Positions 1 through 11,468 of a stretch of DNA of 64,000 bases are shown one piece after another. The translations under genes were made by a program, and so were the position numbers. The first letter of the stretch is position 1, and each line of letters opens with the position of its first letter. The DNA is taken from NCBI RefSeq assembly GCF_018446385.1, contig NC_056002.1:9434894-9498893 (forward strand). Direction: 5' to 3'. The notes beneath the pieces are model-generated. The model saw nothing but the letters and a program-made list of their open reading frames with translations. It did no database searches and was not told where the DNA came from. The stretch comes from Zingiber officinale. Lineage: Eukaryota; Streptophyta; Magnoliopsida; Zingiberales; Zingiberaceae.

Positions 1-704
1 AAGTCGGCCGGATGTATTATAACAACAATGATTTTATAACTGGTATATATTGTACAGCTATATTTTATAGTTATTATAATACATATTTAATATGATAAAA
101 AAATTTAGACCAAAATAACCGTATTAAATAATATTGAACAGTCTTGAGAACGGTTGGGTAATTATAAACAATTGAATAATAAAATAAAATGTCTTTTTTA
201 TGAAAAAAAGAAATCAAGGTGGGTCGGTTTTTTTTTTTTTTAAAAAAAAAGTGCTTGATTTTTGCAAAAAAAAACAAAACAAAACAAAAGGTTGGCATCT
301 AATGCAAGGACAGTGGCCAGCCATCACAATAATGTCTATAGTGATCCACAAACGATCGATAATATCTCTAGTGATCCACATTCCGCAAACGATCGATCCA
401 TAATGAAAAAAAACAGGTCCAAGCAAAAGTTGACGTCTAATGCAAAGGCATTGGTCTTTTGACAGAGAAATAGAGAATTCCATCTATATGCCTAATGAGA
501 GACAGATTAACCAGATGATACAAGGAAAACATAGATGGAATTCTGATAGATAGCAAAGATTTCTGGATAACCTGAAGAAGATTGATTGGTGATAAAAAAT
601 TAAATGAATTATGCACCAGTAGTTGCCTCGTTCAGTAGCAAATATGTGTTTATTTTATTCTTTCTAGCGCGTAATTCAGGAAACTTAACCATGAGATGCT
701 TCGG
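1..704. other. intergenic, AT-rich; no gene seen
   Basis: No coding region can be supported. Long A and T runs occur near 230-290. A short imperfect direct repeat around 336-400 contains the word AACGATCGAT twice, and the phrase TCTAATGCAA also occurs twice (about 298 and 438). The part from about 600 to 704 lies just downstream of the DUF7054 stop codon and probably contains its 3' untranslated region. Confidence 0.5.
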
Positions 705-1369
705 TTAGGTTTGTTTCGAGCAAGAAGCAGTCGACGTCGACGGAGAAGCTTCAGCTACTGCGGATGCTACGATTCTTTCTGAAACAAGGGCAGGCTTGAC
801 GCAGAGGAAGAAGCTTCTCGATCCCAAATTGATAAGCTTTTCTTGGGAATTCAAGCCTGGTGATTAATTAATTAAGAGGATTCATTAATCATCGATGTAA
901 ATTTCTCCAATTTTGAGAAGGTTAATTTCGATGTGGTTAATTAAATTAGCTGCTCACGTTCGAGGCTGAACTGGGAGTAATGGAGGGTGAAGGCGGAGGA
1001 GGGGACGTCCGCGGGCACCGGCGGCCGCCTGCCCTCCTCCACGTAGCGCCGCAGCGCCGCGGCCACCAGATCGCCGACGGTCCAGTCGGTAGGCGCCACC
1101 ACCTGCACGGGCCCCAGGCTGCGCTGCACCGTCACGTTTACCAGAAGCTTCTCCGGCACCCTCCGCTCCTCCGCCGGCGACGTCTCCACTCCGCGAAGGA
1201 GCAGCTCGGGCTGAGTCTCGGGCCTCCGCAGCGGGCGGTGCTCCGGCGTCGGGGTGCAGCCGTTGAATGAGGCCGTGCGGTGCCGTATACGCATGCCTAG
1301 CGCCGCGCCCCGCTCCGCTCGGCCGCTGCGGAGGTTCTTGTGCTGCGAGGAGAATGGAGCTGGAGCCAT
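705..1369 (-). CDS. DUF7054 protein, At4g22758-like
   Basis: This is a plant-specific protein of unknown biochemical role, resembling the uncharacterized At4g22758 family. I read two exons, 1369-958 and 856-705, giving 187 residues. Exon 1 stops at a GTGAGC donor (957) and exon 2 follows an acceptor CCAG at 860-857; joining them restores the family core, with KLLVNVTVQRSLGPVQVV at about 74-91, TVGDLVAAALRRYVEEGRRP at 97-116, LHYSQFSLE at 129-137 and KLINLGSRSFFLC at 144-156. Residues 1-70 are basic and low in complexity, as is common in this family. The ATG at 1369 is chosen because the reading frame upstream of it is unlike protein. The GC-rich exon contrasts with the AT-rich surroundings. 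Without splicing the frame would end before the SFFLC motif, which argues for the intron. The family assignment is from recognised sequence; a role is not known to me. Confidence 0.85.
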
Positions 1370-1700
1370 CGGCGGGCAAGGGCATCGTCCTGCCTCTTTG
1401 ATTTGATATATCACTGGGGTTTTTAAGGTGCCAATTCGGATGGTTGAGATAAATTTTTTTTTTAATTTCAATCTGATGATCCGAACCTGAAACCTTAAAT
1501 TCGAATCCAAGAATCCGATTCATCTGAACCCGATCTCAATAACTCGAAAAACTATAAAAAAAAAAATCCTATTTAAAATGACTTTTTCAAAAAAAATTAA
1601 TTCTTTATTTTTATCTTGATATTTCATTGACATTATATTAATATACATAAAAATATATTATTTTTTAAAATAAAATTTAATTTAACTAAAAAAAATCTAC
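1370..1700. other. upstream region of the DUF7054 gene
   Basis: AT-rich sequence 5' of the minus-strand DUF7054 gene. A weak TATA-like GATATATC lies around 1404-1411. The rest is A/T runs and CCGAACC/CCGAATC words without a recognisable gene. Confidence 0.35.
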
Positions 1701-1703
1701 TAA

Positions 1704-2325
1704 GAGGGTGTTTGACTAAACTTATTAAAAACAGCTTATAAGTTCAAACAGCTTATAAGTTGTTTTAGGAGCTTATAAGTTGTTAGGCCTTATTTTAAAA
1801 ATATGTTGTTAAAGTGTTTGGGTGAACTTATTACAATCAACTTAAAGATATTGATGTGTTTGGTATTATAAGATCTTTTTATTAATAAAATTATCAAAAA
1901 TGGTATAATACTATTAATAGAGGGTTTTGAGATTTTTATTAATAGAGGGTTTTGGGCAAATTTCTGCACCGAGGGAGAGAAAATTAGAAAGAGGCGTTGG
2001 CGGAGAAGATGACACAACGTTGGAAGAAAAGTCGACGGAGATAAAAAGATATTAGGCTTATAAAAATTTATGGAGGATAAGATGGGGATTTATGAAATTA
2101 TATAAGGATATTTTAGAGAAATAAATTATTAAAATAAGATCTTTTTTTAAAAAGTAGGGTCTTCCATACTTTTTTAAAAACAGCTTATAAGCTCCAAAAC
2201 AACTTATTTTGACAGTTTATAAGCTGTTTGAAAAAAAAATTATCAAACAAATTTGAAGAGCTTATAAGTTCCAAAACAACTTATAAGCTGTTTTAGAGAA
2301 CTTATAAGCTTAGCCAAACACCCTC
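1704..2325. mobile_element. Tourist-like (PIF/Harbinger) MITE, 622 bp
   Basis: The element begins GAGGGTGTTTGACTAA and ends with the inverted form, TTAGCCAAACACCCTC. It is flanked on both sides by the trinucleotide TAA (1701-1703 and 2326-2328), the target-site duplication typical of PIF/Harbinger elements. Both ends carry several copies of CTTATAAG-type words (for example AGCTTATAAGTTGTTTT), so the terminal inverted repeats extend for well over 100 bp. The interior is AT-rich and has no transposase, so the copy is non-autonomous. It sits about 335 bp upstream of the start codon of the DUF7054 gene. Confidence 0.8.
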
Positions 2326-2980
2326 TAAATCTTAAATTCAAATCAACTCGAATCCAACCCGAGACCTTGAAATTTTTAGTCCAAAACCTCCCAATCCAAA
2401 TCTAATCCGAACATAAAAAATTTTCAATCCTGATCTAATTTTTTTTTTCACTCAGGTTTGACATTGTTTATGGATTCTTTTTCTACACATTATTCATTTA
2501 ATTTCATATTTATTTATTTATTTATTTTTAATTATTATATATCTTAAATTTATAATACTCATTATTTATCAAAATTCAGGAAAGCTTAAAAAAATGGATC
2601 TCTCGTATTTAAATCATTGGGACAGTCATTGGAAAATTTTCATGGAGTCAGCTAAGTATAAATTAATGGAAAGGTAAAATCTAAATATTTGAATTATCAA
2701 AAAAAACATGTATATTATTGGGGCAGCCAATGTATAGACTCTTCCGGATTTACGGATGGAAAACTTTCATACTTAGATATCTGAATTAAAAAAAAATAAC
2801 ATATATTTTGTTAACATAAACTATAATCACCTAAGCAAGCTCATAATCATCTAAGTATTATTCACATTGGGATTATCAATCACTAATACTTGAACTCAAA
2901 CTGGTTGATTAATTGCGAATGTGAAAAAAATCAATCACAAGTTCATGATTACATTTGATTAAAAAACTATATTCACATGT
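2326..2980. other. intergenic, AT-rich; no gene seen
   Basis: No coding potential or known repeat recognised. The sequence is low in complexity with TTTATTTA runs near 2510-2530. Confidence 0.4.
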
Positions 2981-2989
2981 GATAATTTT

Positions 2990-3381
2990 GGAAGGAGATC
3001 TCCTAGTTTATATTTTTGTGGATCATAGGGTGGATCATATGAAATTATGGCCGAATCATGATGGAGATTCGACCATAATTAATTACAAACTCTCTCTAAG
3101 TTTACCGTCCCCTCTAAGTTATAATTTAAATCGGAGTGGGTGGTCGGAGGCCGCCAGAAGGCCACCCCCGCTCGGCGACAAGTAATCTGGTCACTTACCC
3201 ACCACTGGCGGTCTTTAGGCAGCCTCCGGCCACCCGTCCTAACCCAAACTATAACCTGAGGGGACAGTAAACCCAAGGAGGGATTATAATCAATTACGGT
3301 CGGATCACCGTCATGATTCAATCATAATTTTATGTTATTCATCCCTTGGTGCATAAAAATATGGACAAGGAGATCTGGTCC
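2990..3381. mobile_element. MULE-like foldback element, copy 1 (392 bp)
   Basis: The two halves are inverted copies of each other over most of the length (for example AGTTATAATTTAAATC near 3117 against CCAAACTATAACCTGAGG near 3244), with a GC-rich centre at about 3130-3240. A 9-bp direct repeat, GATAATTTT, flanks the element at 2981-2989 and 3382-3390; a 9-bp duplication is typical of Mutator-like elements. There is no coding capacity. Related copies lie at 55219-55389 and 61814-62197. The alternative is another class of foldback element; the 9-bp duplication makes MULE the best guess. Confidence 0.65.
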
Positions 3382-3390
3382 GATAATTTT

Positions 3391-5099
3391 AATCAGGAAG
3401 ACTTTCATAGTACAATTAGTAAAAAAAATAATTTTTAAAAAAAATCTATTTTACAAAAAATCCATCATAAGTTTATTTGTAACTTTAGAGTATTTGATAT
3501 CAAGTTTGTGCCAATCAAGATATAATCTAAAAATGCATGCTTTATTCATTTTAACCTTGTAAATACTCTCAATAATATGATCTACTGAGATTTTTTTTTT
3601 AAAAAAAAAAGTAATTAAAATATTCTAACAAAAATCTACTAATTATAATTAAAAACTGATTTACAAATTAGTCTTCAACCAACATTTGGAAGACCATCGT
3701 TTGCAAAGGAAAATTTGAAAGAATTTTAATAAAAAAAGTTTAAAAAACATTTCAATATTAGAGGATTTATTTTTGAAATCAGTCCATGTGATTTCAATCC
3801 AACTCCGGTCGATGATGATATCTAGGAGAGGCCGTAATAGATGGATCCAAGTGAGCTGATTATAAGCCAAACAGTTGAATAGAGTCGAAAGGCAAGAATT
3901 GAATTGAATTGAATTAGAAGAGCATGTGCATTTGAATCCAAATCAACATCCAACATCTCACTGCCCATCGCAATCATACAATCGAGGATCATGTCAACTT
4001 CTTGCCCAACCGCACCGGTTGAGGCACCTTGGAAGCCATGATTGGAGAACTGATGGGGTTTGGTCAAGTTTGTTTAGTTTAGCTTCATGGTTACACTAGA
4101 TGAGTCGGAGAGTTTACCATTAAAAGTTGATGGATTTATAATCAAGAAAGGTTTTGGTAGTTGCGGGTTGAAGTTAGAAGGTAAAAATTGATAGATTACC
4201 TCTCATTATCGTTTTCATTTCAAGGATATTTTTCATATTTCTCATTTAAAAAATATTATTATTTTATTATTATTGTAGTAACTATTATAACATATTAAAC
4301 AATAAATGCTATAATAATGTTGATCTAATTTGATCAAATTAAAATAATTTCAATCGAGTTTAGATCATCTTGACAAAATTAATAAAAAAATATTGATAAT
4401 TGGAGTAATTTTGGTTTATATTATACCAACTACTTTAACACATTATAGCACCTACATTATAATTACTACACTGTTGGAATACGAGTATAGAACATCATTT
4501 TAATTTTTTGCAAAAAATAAATAAATAAATAAACTAAGATGGGCCAAAATGAACTTGGAAGATGTTTGAGCTAGAGACAATAGGTGGCTACTTTATTATA
4601 GTCCTTAAATGTTTAAATGACTAAGGGTTTGTTTATCTCCAAGAATGTGAACCTTGAAAGGATTCTGGAAATTAAGGTAACTGCCACTTTTTTTGTATAA
4701 ATTTATTTTCATTTTAGGTTGAGTTTGTGCCTCTGATTTCTCATATTCTATGCATAAGAGTGCTCAAGAGTTCTCCTATGTTTGAAGTATTCAATCTCTA
4801 TAGGTTTATGATAGGTTTCCACTCCTGTTGAAGTATACAAAAAATAGACTATCTTCTTATTGAATTTTAAGCCTAAATTTTTCAGTAAATTGGGCATTCT
4901 CAACTATCATAATTAGTATCTAGAGTATGAGAACTATAGATTCTCTTCATAATTAGTAAATGAACTTGTTACTGACATAAAAATACAACCACAGTTGCAA
5001 AACATACAGATAAGAAGAGTGCTAATACTGAAACGGGGTACTTCAGATATGGATAAGACACAACCTGATTCAAAAATATAGCCGATATGTGATGTTATA
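3391..5099. other. intergenic; no gene supported
   Basis: AT-rich DNA between the foldback element and the 3' end of the IQM gene. A short GAATT repeat occurs at about 3897-3917 and an AAAT repeat at about 4515-4535. One 81-codon open frame (4067-3822, minus) has no recognised similarity and is not annotated. The last 100-150 bp before 5099 probably hold the IQM 3' untranslated region. Confidence 0.4.
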
Positions 5100-8000
5100 T
5101 CACGGGGTTGCTAAGCTCTTGCTCGATTGGCCTTTTGGTGGCATGGCCATCCTTGGTGAGAGATTTACAAACTCTAATGCTTGTAATCTGACCTCAACTG
5201 GATAATCTGCAACACATCCAATTCTAGGACCAGCTCCACTGCACCATTTAGAAGAAAGCTGATGACCCAACTGATAAGAACTAGCTTTCCTTTTTGAATT
5301 TATCCTCTCTAGAATGGCTTTCTTAGGCACATCAGCTCTTGGACTCTGAAGGCCACCAGATAAAGTTCTTTGGTACTTGACTTGAAGGCCTACAGCTGAT
5401 TTAGATTCTGCAGTTGGTTCTGAAGCTGCCATCCCTGTTACTTCTAAAGGCAGAGCTAGTTGAGGAGTTCTAGAAACTTTCATTGATTCAATCACCTCTT
5501 CGAGCCGAGGATTCTTTGCATCCTCATAATAATCTTCATTGGATGATGACATTATCTGGGGATTAAAAGATTGGCAAGATTCTATTGAGAAGAGATCTGT
5601 AAACTCCATAGATACATACATTTGCAGAGCAAGCCAGCACTACAATGCTACATAAAAAGGAATCACAAGTAGCATTACCTCAGTGTCATCCAGATTAACA
5701 TGATTTTCTTTGAGGAAGCTTAAAAAGTTGTTGAAGTTTTCCTCAGTCGGACGGTAATGCCCACTATAAGCCCAAATACGCTGCAAGCCAAACAACCTTA
5801 GCATTTAAACAAATAAATGAATTCACATCTTTTGTAAGACGTATGGGCTATTGATGATATGGAAGAATTGGTGAACATAAAAAATATTTATTATTGTTAA
5901 AGTCCAAGAGGGAGCCCAATTCAGCACAAAATACCAAGGTAGGTGGAGAAGATTAAATCATGACAACCTGCAATTGAACTTAACATCATTTGCAAGAAAC
6001 TGCATATTCTACCTTGAGCATCCCGTTTTCAGCAGTGAATCTTCCAGCTGCTACAGTAGCTCCCCCAGCAAGGAAGCTGGAATGGTGAAATATTCCTTTC
6101 TTTTTCTGCAATTAAAAGTTATTCATTATTGACTTGAGAGAAAGCATTAGAAAGATATTATGACCAACTTTAATACTGCAAATCCGGCTTGAAAGACATC
6201 AAAACCAGCAAGTTTAGATGAATTACCTGACCAGCATATAATTTCCTGGATGTGCTCATGACAAAAATCCATTTTCCTCCTTTGGCTGCTGAAGTTGTGT
6301 CTAAAAGAACTCCAGTTTGTTTGTGCACCAGTTTGCCATCTAGTGGAACATATTCATAGTGTTCCCGTTCTTGCTGAAGAATGTTAGATATAAGGGGTTA
6401 AGCTTGCAGTTTGGAGCTGCATTTCAGATAACCTAAGCTCATGGTAATGTTTAATTGTGTTCCATAAACATCAAGCAACATTAGTCTGAGAAAAGCTATT
6501 TAACCATCTTCCATCAGCTACTAAAATTAGATAACTATTTATCTATCTTCCATCAGCTACTAAAATTAGACAAAATTGCCTTACATTGGGAGAAATAACT
6601 AGTACCCAATAAAGTCTCTCAAAAAAAAAAAATGTACATATATTAAAGGTAGAAATACACCTTACTATTTGAGAATGTTTCACATATTATCCTCCTAAAT
6701 GAAGAAATGTTTGTTTACATTTTAAATTTATATAAGAAGCTTCAGCCTTTCAGCAACTTACGCACAAAATGCACCACCCAAATAAGATAGGACATGAGTG
6801 CTGTGTTATTTGGGATTATTGAGATATTGCCATATTGCATCTATCTTCAAGGCAGCTGCCTTTGGGATCTATTGTATGCAGCCTTACCTTCTTTTTGGGT
6901 AGAAAATGTTCAAAAAAATTCTCCTAAAGGATTAAAGGGAGAGATTCTTACAGGACCAAGATATATGACACATTGCTTCCGAAGGAATGATCTCGGACAC
7001 TGATCGAGATCCAAATCTCTGCCATCGCCAATATCCAACCTGCATAAAAGTATTACACACTGTGAGGTAGGCCATTACAACAATCTGTCACACTTGAATA
7101 AATTACTTAATCTAGCTTAGCATCAATGAAGGGAAAGAATAGAACGTTGAAGGACTTATCATTCTTCAACAATATAATGTGTTAGCATACAGTAAATTGC
7201 AGCAATTAATGGTAATTGATCAGAGATCATGTGAGAAAACTAGGTAATGAAATAGGGGCATGGTTTGGTTAATTGATTTAGTGAGGAAAATGAAAAAAAA
7301 AACAAATATTTCAGTTGGAAAAACCAAACCAAACCAAACTAGAACCAAAGCAGTTTTAGTTCGGTTTAAAATCAAACTGAAACTTTCAATTTGATATAGA
7401 TTTGGTTCAGTTTGAAACTGTTATGTGAAAAAAATTAATGTGAATCAATCAAACATCTTTTAAAATTAGTTTACAATCAGAAATCCTATTAAAATTTATA
7501 ATACAAATATTATAATTAAAGATTAAGGAACATAAAGGGTCAATAATGGTAAGATATTATAATAATTAAAATACTAATTTACCTACAAACATATACTATG
7601 AAAACGTTAACAGTTTAGTTCAGTTTTAAAGGTTTGTGTAAATTCAAACCAAAATTAAACATCAACCAATAACTTGACCAAGTATCCAAACTGATTTGGT
7701 TTGGATGCTTAAGGTTATAGACGCTCATCCCTAGAGGTGGATAAGTAGGCCAAACAAAAGATACTCATGGTAAAGCTTCAAGTTCTTGAGACTTTGTTAT
7801 GCTGGATGAGACACTTTAAACAATATCATATTTTTAAAACAAAAGATAGTTGTTGCGAATATGTAAAAGGTTTTTACATTACAAAAAGAAGATAAATTAA
7901 AATAAAATAAAATTAGTCAAGAAAAGAGAGAGGATAGGAAGGAGTCTATCACTTACCAGTAGAAGAAAGGTTGGCCTGCTTCACTTTTGCGCCATTCTTC

Positions 8001-9129
8001 ATAATAAATATGCAGATTATGGCCATATCGATGTCTTGGATCAATCTACAGAAATTAAATAATGAGTGAACACTCAAGAAGAAAATCCATTTGTTTAAGC
8101 TCAATTTATCATAGGATTCAAATGACTTCGAAGGGATGGCCACTGGGAAAACTCTCAACAGAATGTCACTGGTCAATAAAAATAAAATAGAAAAAGTTAG
8201 ACATATCCTTAAGCGAATATAAAAGGTTCCTTGGTTTCAGTTTTCAAAAATAAATAAATAAAATAAAAGGTTCGATAATTAGAGATAAGAACAAAAGGGA
8301 AAGGATGACTTTCCAGTCTTCGGTTATCAGTCTATATGTGGAGCAAAAAGGCTAAAAGTGTCTGAACACCAAGAGCTAGTCGATAATCCACAGCAGAAGA
8401 ATGAAAATAGCAATAAAAGAGAGATGGAAAATGAACATTTTGTATACGTACGGCTTCAATCCAGTGTTGAAAAGCGAGTTTGAGGGCTCTGGCGTCCTTA
8501 GATAAGCCCTGACCAACCTGAAAAAAAACACCAAAACATAACTCGCTTCTCTTGTTTGTATTTGCAAGCCAAAACTTAATTCGGTTGCTACCAAAATCTA
8601 GATCACAAAAAAGGAAGAAACGGCCAAGGGATATGCAAACGAGCCTTGGAAGCATTTAATTTGACGCGATTCCATCGCGAGATCACCGACTCCTGTTTCA
8701 CGTGATCGAAGAACGACACCGTACTACGGTTGAGTTGAACAAATTCTATCGCCTGCCACCTTCCAAATTCGCCGACGACAGACAAATAGGAAAATTTTCA
8801 TCCTCCATCTTAATCCGAAAAAGATAGAGAGAGCCAAAAATGAAACTCTTTCTTTAATCAAATTACCATAGCTCTTCGGCGACGACAGCGGAGTCCGCTA
8901 GCCTGCGGCGGGTGCGGTAGCTCCTGTATACCTTCTGGAGCTTGGTAGCCGCCGCCGCCGATTTTGGCGGGTTGGACGAGCGACATCCTCCGTCATCGGA
9001 GACCTCCATTCCCTTCATGAAGGCCGGATCTTGGCCGGATCCCGGAGACTCGGGCTCCTCGGGAAGCTGGAATGCCGGCGGAGCATGATCGAGGCTGCTC
9101 CGGATGATGGAGAGTGGCTCCACTTGCAT
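5100..9129 (-). CDS. IQM3: IQ motif-containing calmodulin-binding protein, IQM3-like
   Basis: IQM proteins bind calmodulin through an IQ motif; family members act in calcium-linked stress and hormone responses. I read nine exons: 9129-8867, 8759-8645, 8517-8452, 8045-7957, 7039-6952, 6373-6227, 6105-6013, 5780-5679 and 5555-5100, giving 472 residues in one consistent frame. The IQ motif ([15 protein letters not shown]) lies at about 61-75. It is followed by the conserved blocks [71 protein letters not shown] and [12 protein letters not shown]. The C-terminus (YQRTLSGG..., [24 protein letters not shown]) is like IQM2/IQM3. Length matches the family. All introns have GT-AG ends except intron 2, where the only in-frame donor is AAG|GCTCGT, a GC donor of poor consensus. 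Intron 4 (917 bp) contains a CCAAA-rich simple stretch. Exon 9 could start upstream of 5555 at another AG; 5555 has the better pyrimidine tract. Confidence 0.9.
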
Positions 9130-9660
9130 GTCTCAGCGGTGGAAGGACAGAGACGCAGTGGAGACTGTTTCTTCTGGAGAGACTTGGCGAAGAGTGGTTG
9201 AGTTGAGCTGAGTCGAGATGATGGCTGCACTTCTTATAATTGAAGAGGAAGAAGACAATGGAGAAAGAGGTGGAAGAAAAAGAGGGCGGTGGATAGCCAT
9301 TTATTGTGGTTGCTCAATTCTTAAATCTGGCTGGTGACGCATGTCGAGGACGACAAAAGCAATTAGGTCATCTTGGTCGATTCAAGGAGACTCGTTCGAA
9401 ATGCCGGCTCGAAATCGACGAATTGAGACTGTCGGTTCGACTCGACGATGCCTGATAAATCCACGTACGATTTGATTCACGATTCAAAATAACCGATTCA
9501 CAGTTCGATTACGATTCATCATGATTTATCCTTGTTCAAAATTATTATATTAAAAACAATTAAAATCATAAATTCATAAAAGATTTTAAAAAATTATTAG
9601 TTAAAAATCATTTACTAATAAACTATTATAAATTAACTAATAAATAAATAAATATCTCCC
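9130..9660. other. 5' leader and upstream region of the IQM gene
   Basis: Sequence up to about 9290 is mixed in composition and probably holds the leader and promoter of the minus-strand IQM gene. An open frame at 9230-9015 overlaps exon 1 in another frame and is not thought to be real. From about 9470 the sequence turns AT-rich. Confidence 0.35.
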
Positions 9661-9670
9661 TTACTCTTTT

Positions 9671-10010
9671 CTAGTTATTAAAAATAATTATATAAAAAAT
9701 TATTAATTCATTATTGAATAACCAACAAACACATAAAGACATTAATAATTATAGTCCCTTGATTAAGATACTTGATAATGTTCTAATTATTAAAAATAAT
9801 AATATAATAAAAATTTATTAATTCATTATTAAATAATTAATTAACACATAAAGACATTAATAATTATAGTCCCGTTGATTAAGATACTTAATAATGTCTA
9901 ATTATTAAAAATAGTAATATAATAAAAAATTATTAATTCATTATTAAATAACTAACTAATACAAAGATATTAATAATTATAGTCCCGTTGATTAAAATAC
10001 TTGATAATGA
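9671..10010. repeat. AT-rich tandem repeat, three copies of about 113 bp
   Basis: Three imperfect units begin with TAATTATTAAAAATA-type sequence near 9673, 9785 and 9899. Each contains TTATTAATTCATTATT and ends with ATTAATAATTATAGTCCC followed by TTGATTAAGATACTTGATAATG. The units differ by small gaps and substitutions. No open frame and no known element is recognised. Confidence 0.75.
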
Positions 10011-10295
10011 TCTATTTTGTCCTGGGCGGGTGCTACAATAGAATATTTATATCGTCACCTAAGTATTCATAATTTGATCTTTTACTATTTTGATGACAAA
10101 TGAAAAATTTTTATAGGACTGGATCGACCACCCTACATATAGTCACTAACTAAATTTTATATATATAAACATATGACAGGTTAATGGACCTTGAATCTTA
10201 ATTGACCCATCCAATTAGGATGTAGTATGGGTTGAATTGGGTCTGATTAGGACTCAGCCCGTGGATAAATCTAGATTAAAGTCCGAGCATCTAAA

Positions 10296-10299
<4 letters not shown>

Positions 10300-10326
<27 letters not shown>
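10300..10326. repeat. TA microsatellite
   Basis: An uninterrupted TA dinucleotide run of about 13 units. Confidence 0.9.
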
Positions 10327-10331
<5 letters not shown>

Positions 10332-10763
10332 TGAATAAGCTCAAAATAAAATCTACTAAAAATTTACATATTTTATATATTTTTTTATCAAATTAATTAA
10401 AAAATTAAAATAATTTTAGAGGATGGGAGGAGTTTTTTTATCCCACATAATATTTTTTGCTCGAGCTAAATTAATTTTTTAATATTATAATAGTTGTTAG
10501 ATATTTTGATGATATTAGTAATATGATGAAATGTTTTTAAATTTTTTTATAAAAAATATCTTTTTAATGACGGTAATAATTAGGACTATCCTTTTAATTT
10601 TTATCCCGAAGGATAGTGATTATTTATTAACTTACGCCTCCATTATGGGTCTAACATGAGGAATCGGGCCGCGGGAATATGGTATTGTACGAGTGTAAAT
10701 AAATTAAATATTTATGAATAAATTTAGTATTTAGTTTGGTAAAATATTATTTATGTCCATTCA

Positions 10764-10806
10764 ATAAATAAATAAATAAATAAATAAATAAATATATATA
10801 TATATT
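10764..10806. repeat. AAAT microsatellite running into AT repeats
   Basis: About seven AAAT units are followed directly by an AT dinucleotide run, a compound microsatellite. Confidence 0.9.
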
Positions 10807-11254
10807 AGACAACTAAAAATTTCAAATAATTTTAAAAAATTGAATTGAGAGCTCAATAATATTTATATAAACTAAGTTCGAATCAAGCTTAAGCCAAGTT
10901 TGAATTGAGAGCTCGATAATATCTAAAAGAACCAAACTCAGACCAAGATTCAAACAAGTTCAAGTTTATAAAAAATAAAGTAAGTTAAATTTGAACAATC
11001 ATTTCAAAGGTTTAGTTCATTTTAAGTTCGACTCAGTTTATCTCAGTTACCTTATCAAATAAACTTGAACATCTTAAAACTCGACTCGATTCGTTTATAA
11101 TCCTATACAGCGACAGGGCATCTATGACAAATTTATAAAACAAAATTCTCTAAATAAGACACACAACTAAAAAATATTAAGCTTCTTAACCATCTCCAAT
11201 ATTTTTTTTATTTATCTTAATAACGGATGAAAAAATTCTATAGAATTAAATCGA

Positions 11255-11468
11255 TCACTTATGGTGGCAAAAAAATAAAACGAATACGCTCGCTCCCCAG
11301 CGCCTCCACCAATCGTCCCAAGGTCAACACAGAGGAGGTAAATCACGGGCGGCTACTAGTCTTTGGAATAGTGACTAACACATAAAGAAGATATTTACCT
11401 CGACTTTATCGAGATTCAAACCTCATACTTTATAATGATAACATTTCATGCGCTAACCATTAGTTTCA
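11255..11468 (-). mobile_element. tRNA-derived SINE, copy 1
   Basis: Read on the minus strand this begins near ATGGTTAGCGCATG (A-box region), then GAGGTTTGAATCTC (B-box region), then GTCGAGGTAAATATC, GTGATTTACCTCCTC and ends in GGGGAGCGAGCGTATTCG followed by a T/A-rich tail and GCCACC. It is collinear with the copies at 30285-30485 and 56012-56227. The boxes have drifted from consensus, so it is an old copy. No clear target-site duplication is visible. Confidence 0.65.

Noticed and set aside
980-1270. Plus-strand open frame of 96 codons
   Set aside because: Antisense shadow of the DUF7054 exon, open because of its high GC content.
3822-4067. Minus-strand frame of 81 codons that starts with a plausible-looking protein segment
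   Set aside because: No family recognised and it decays into low-quality sequence; possibly a very old gene fragment but not supportable.
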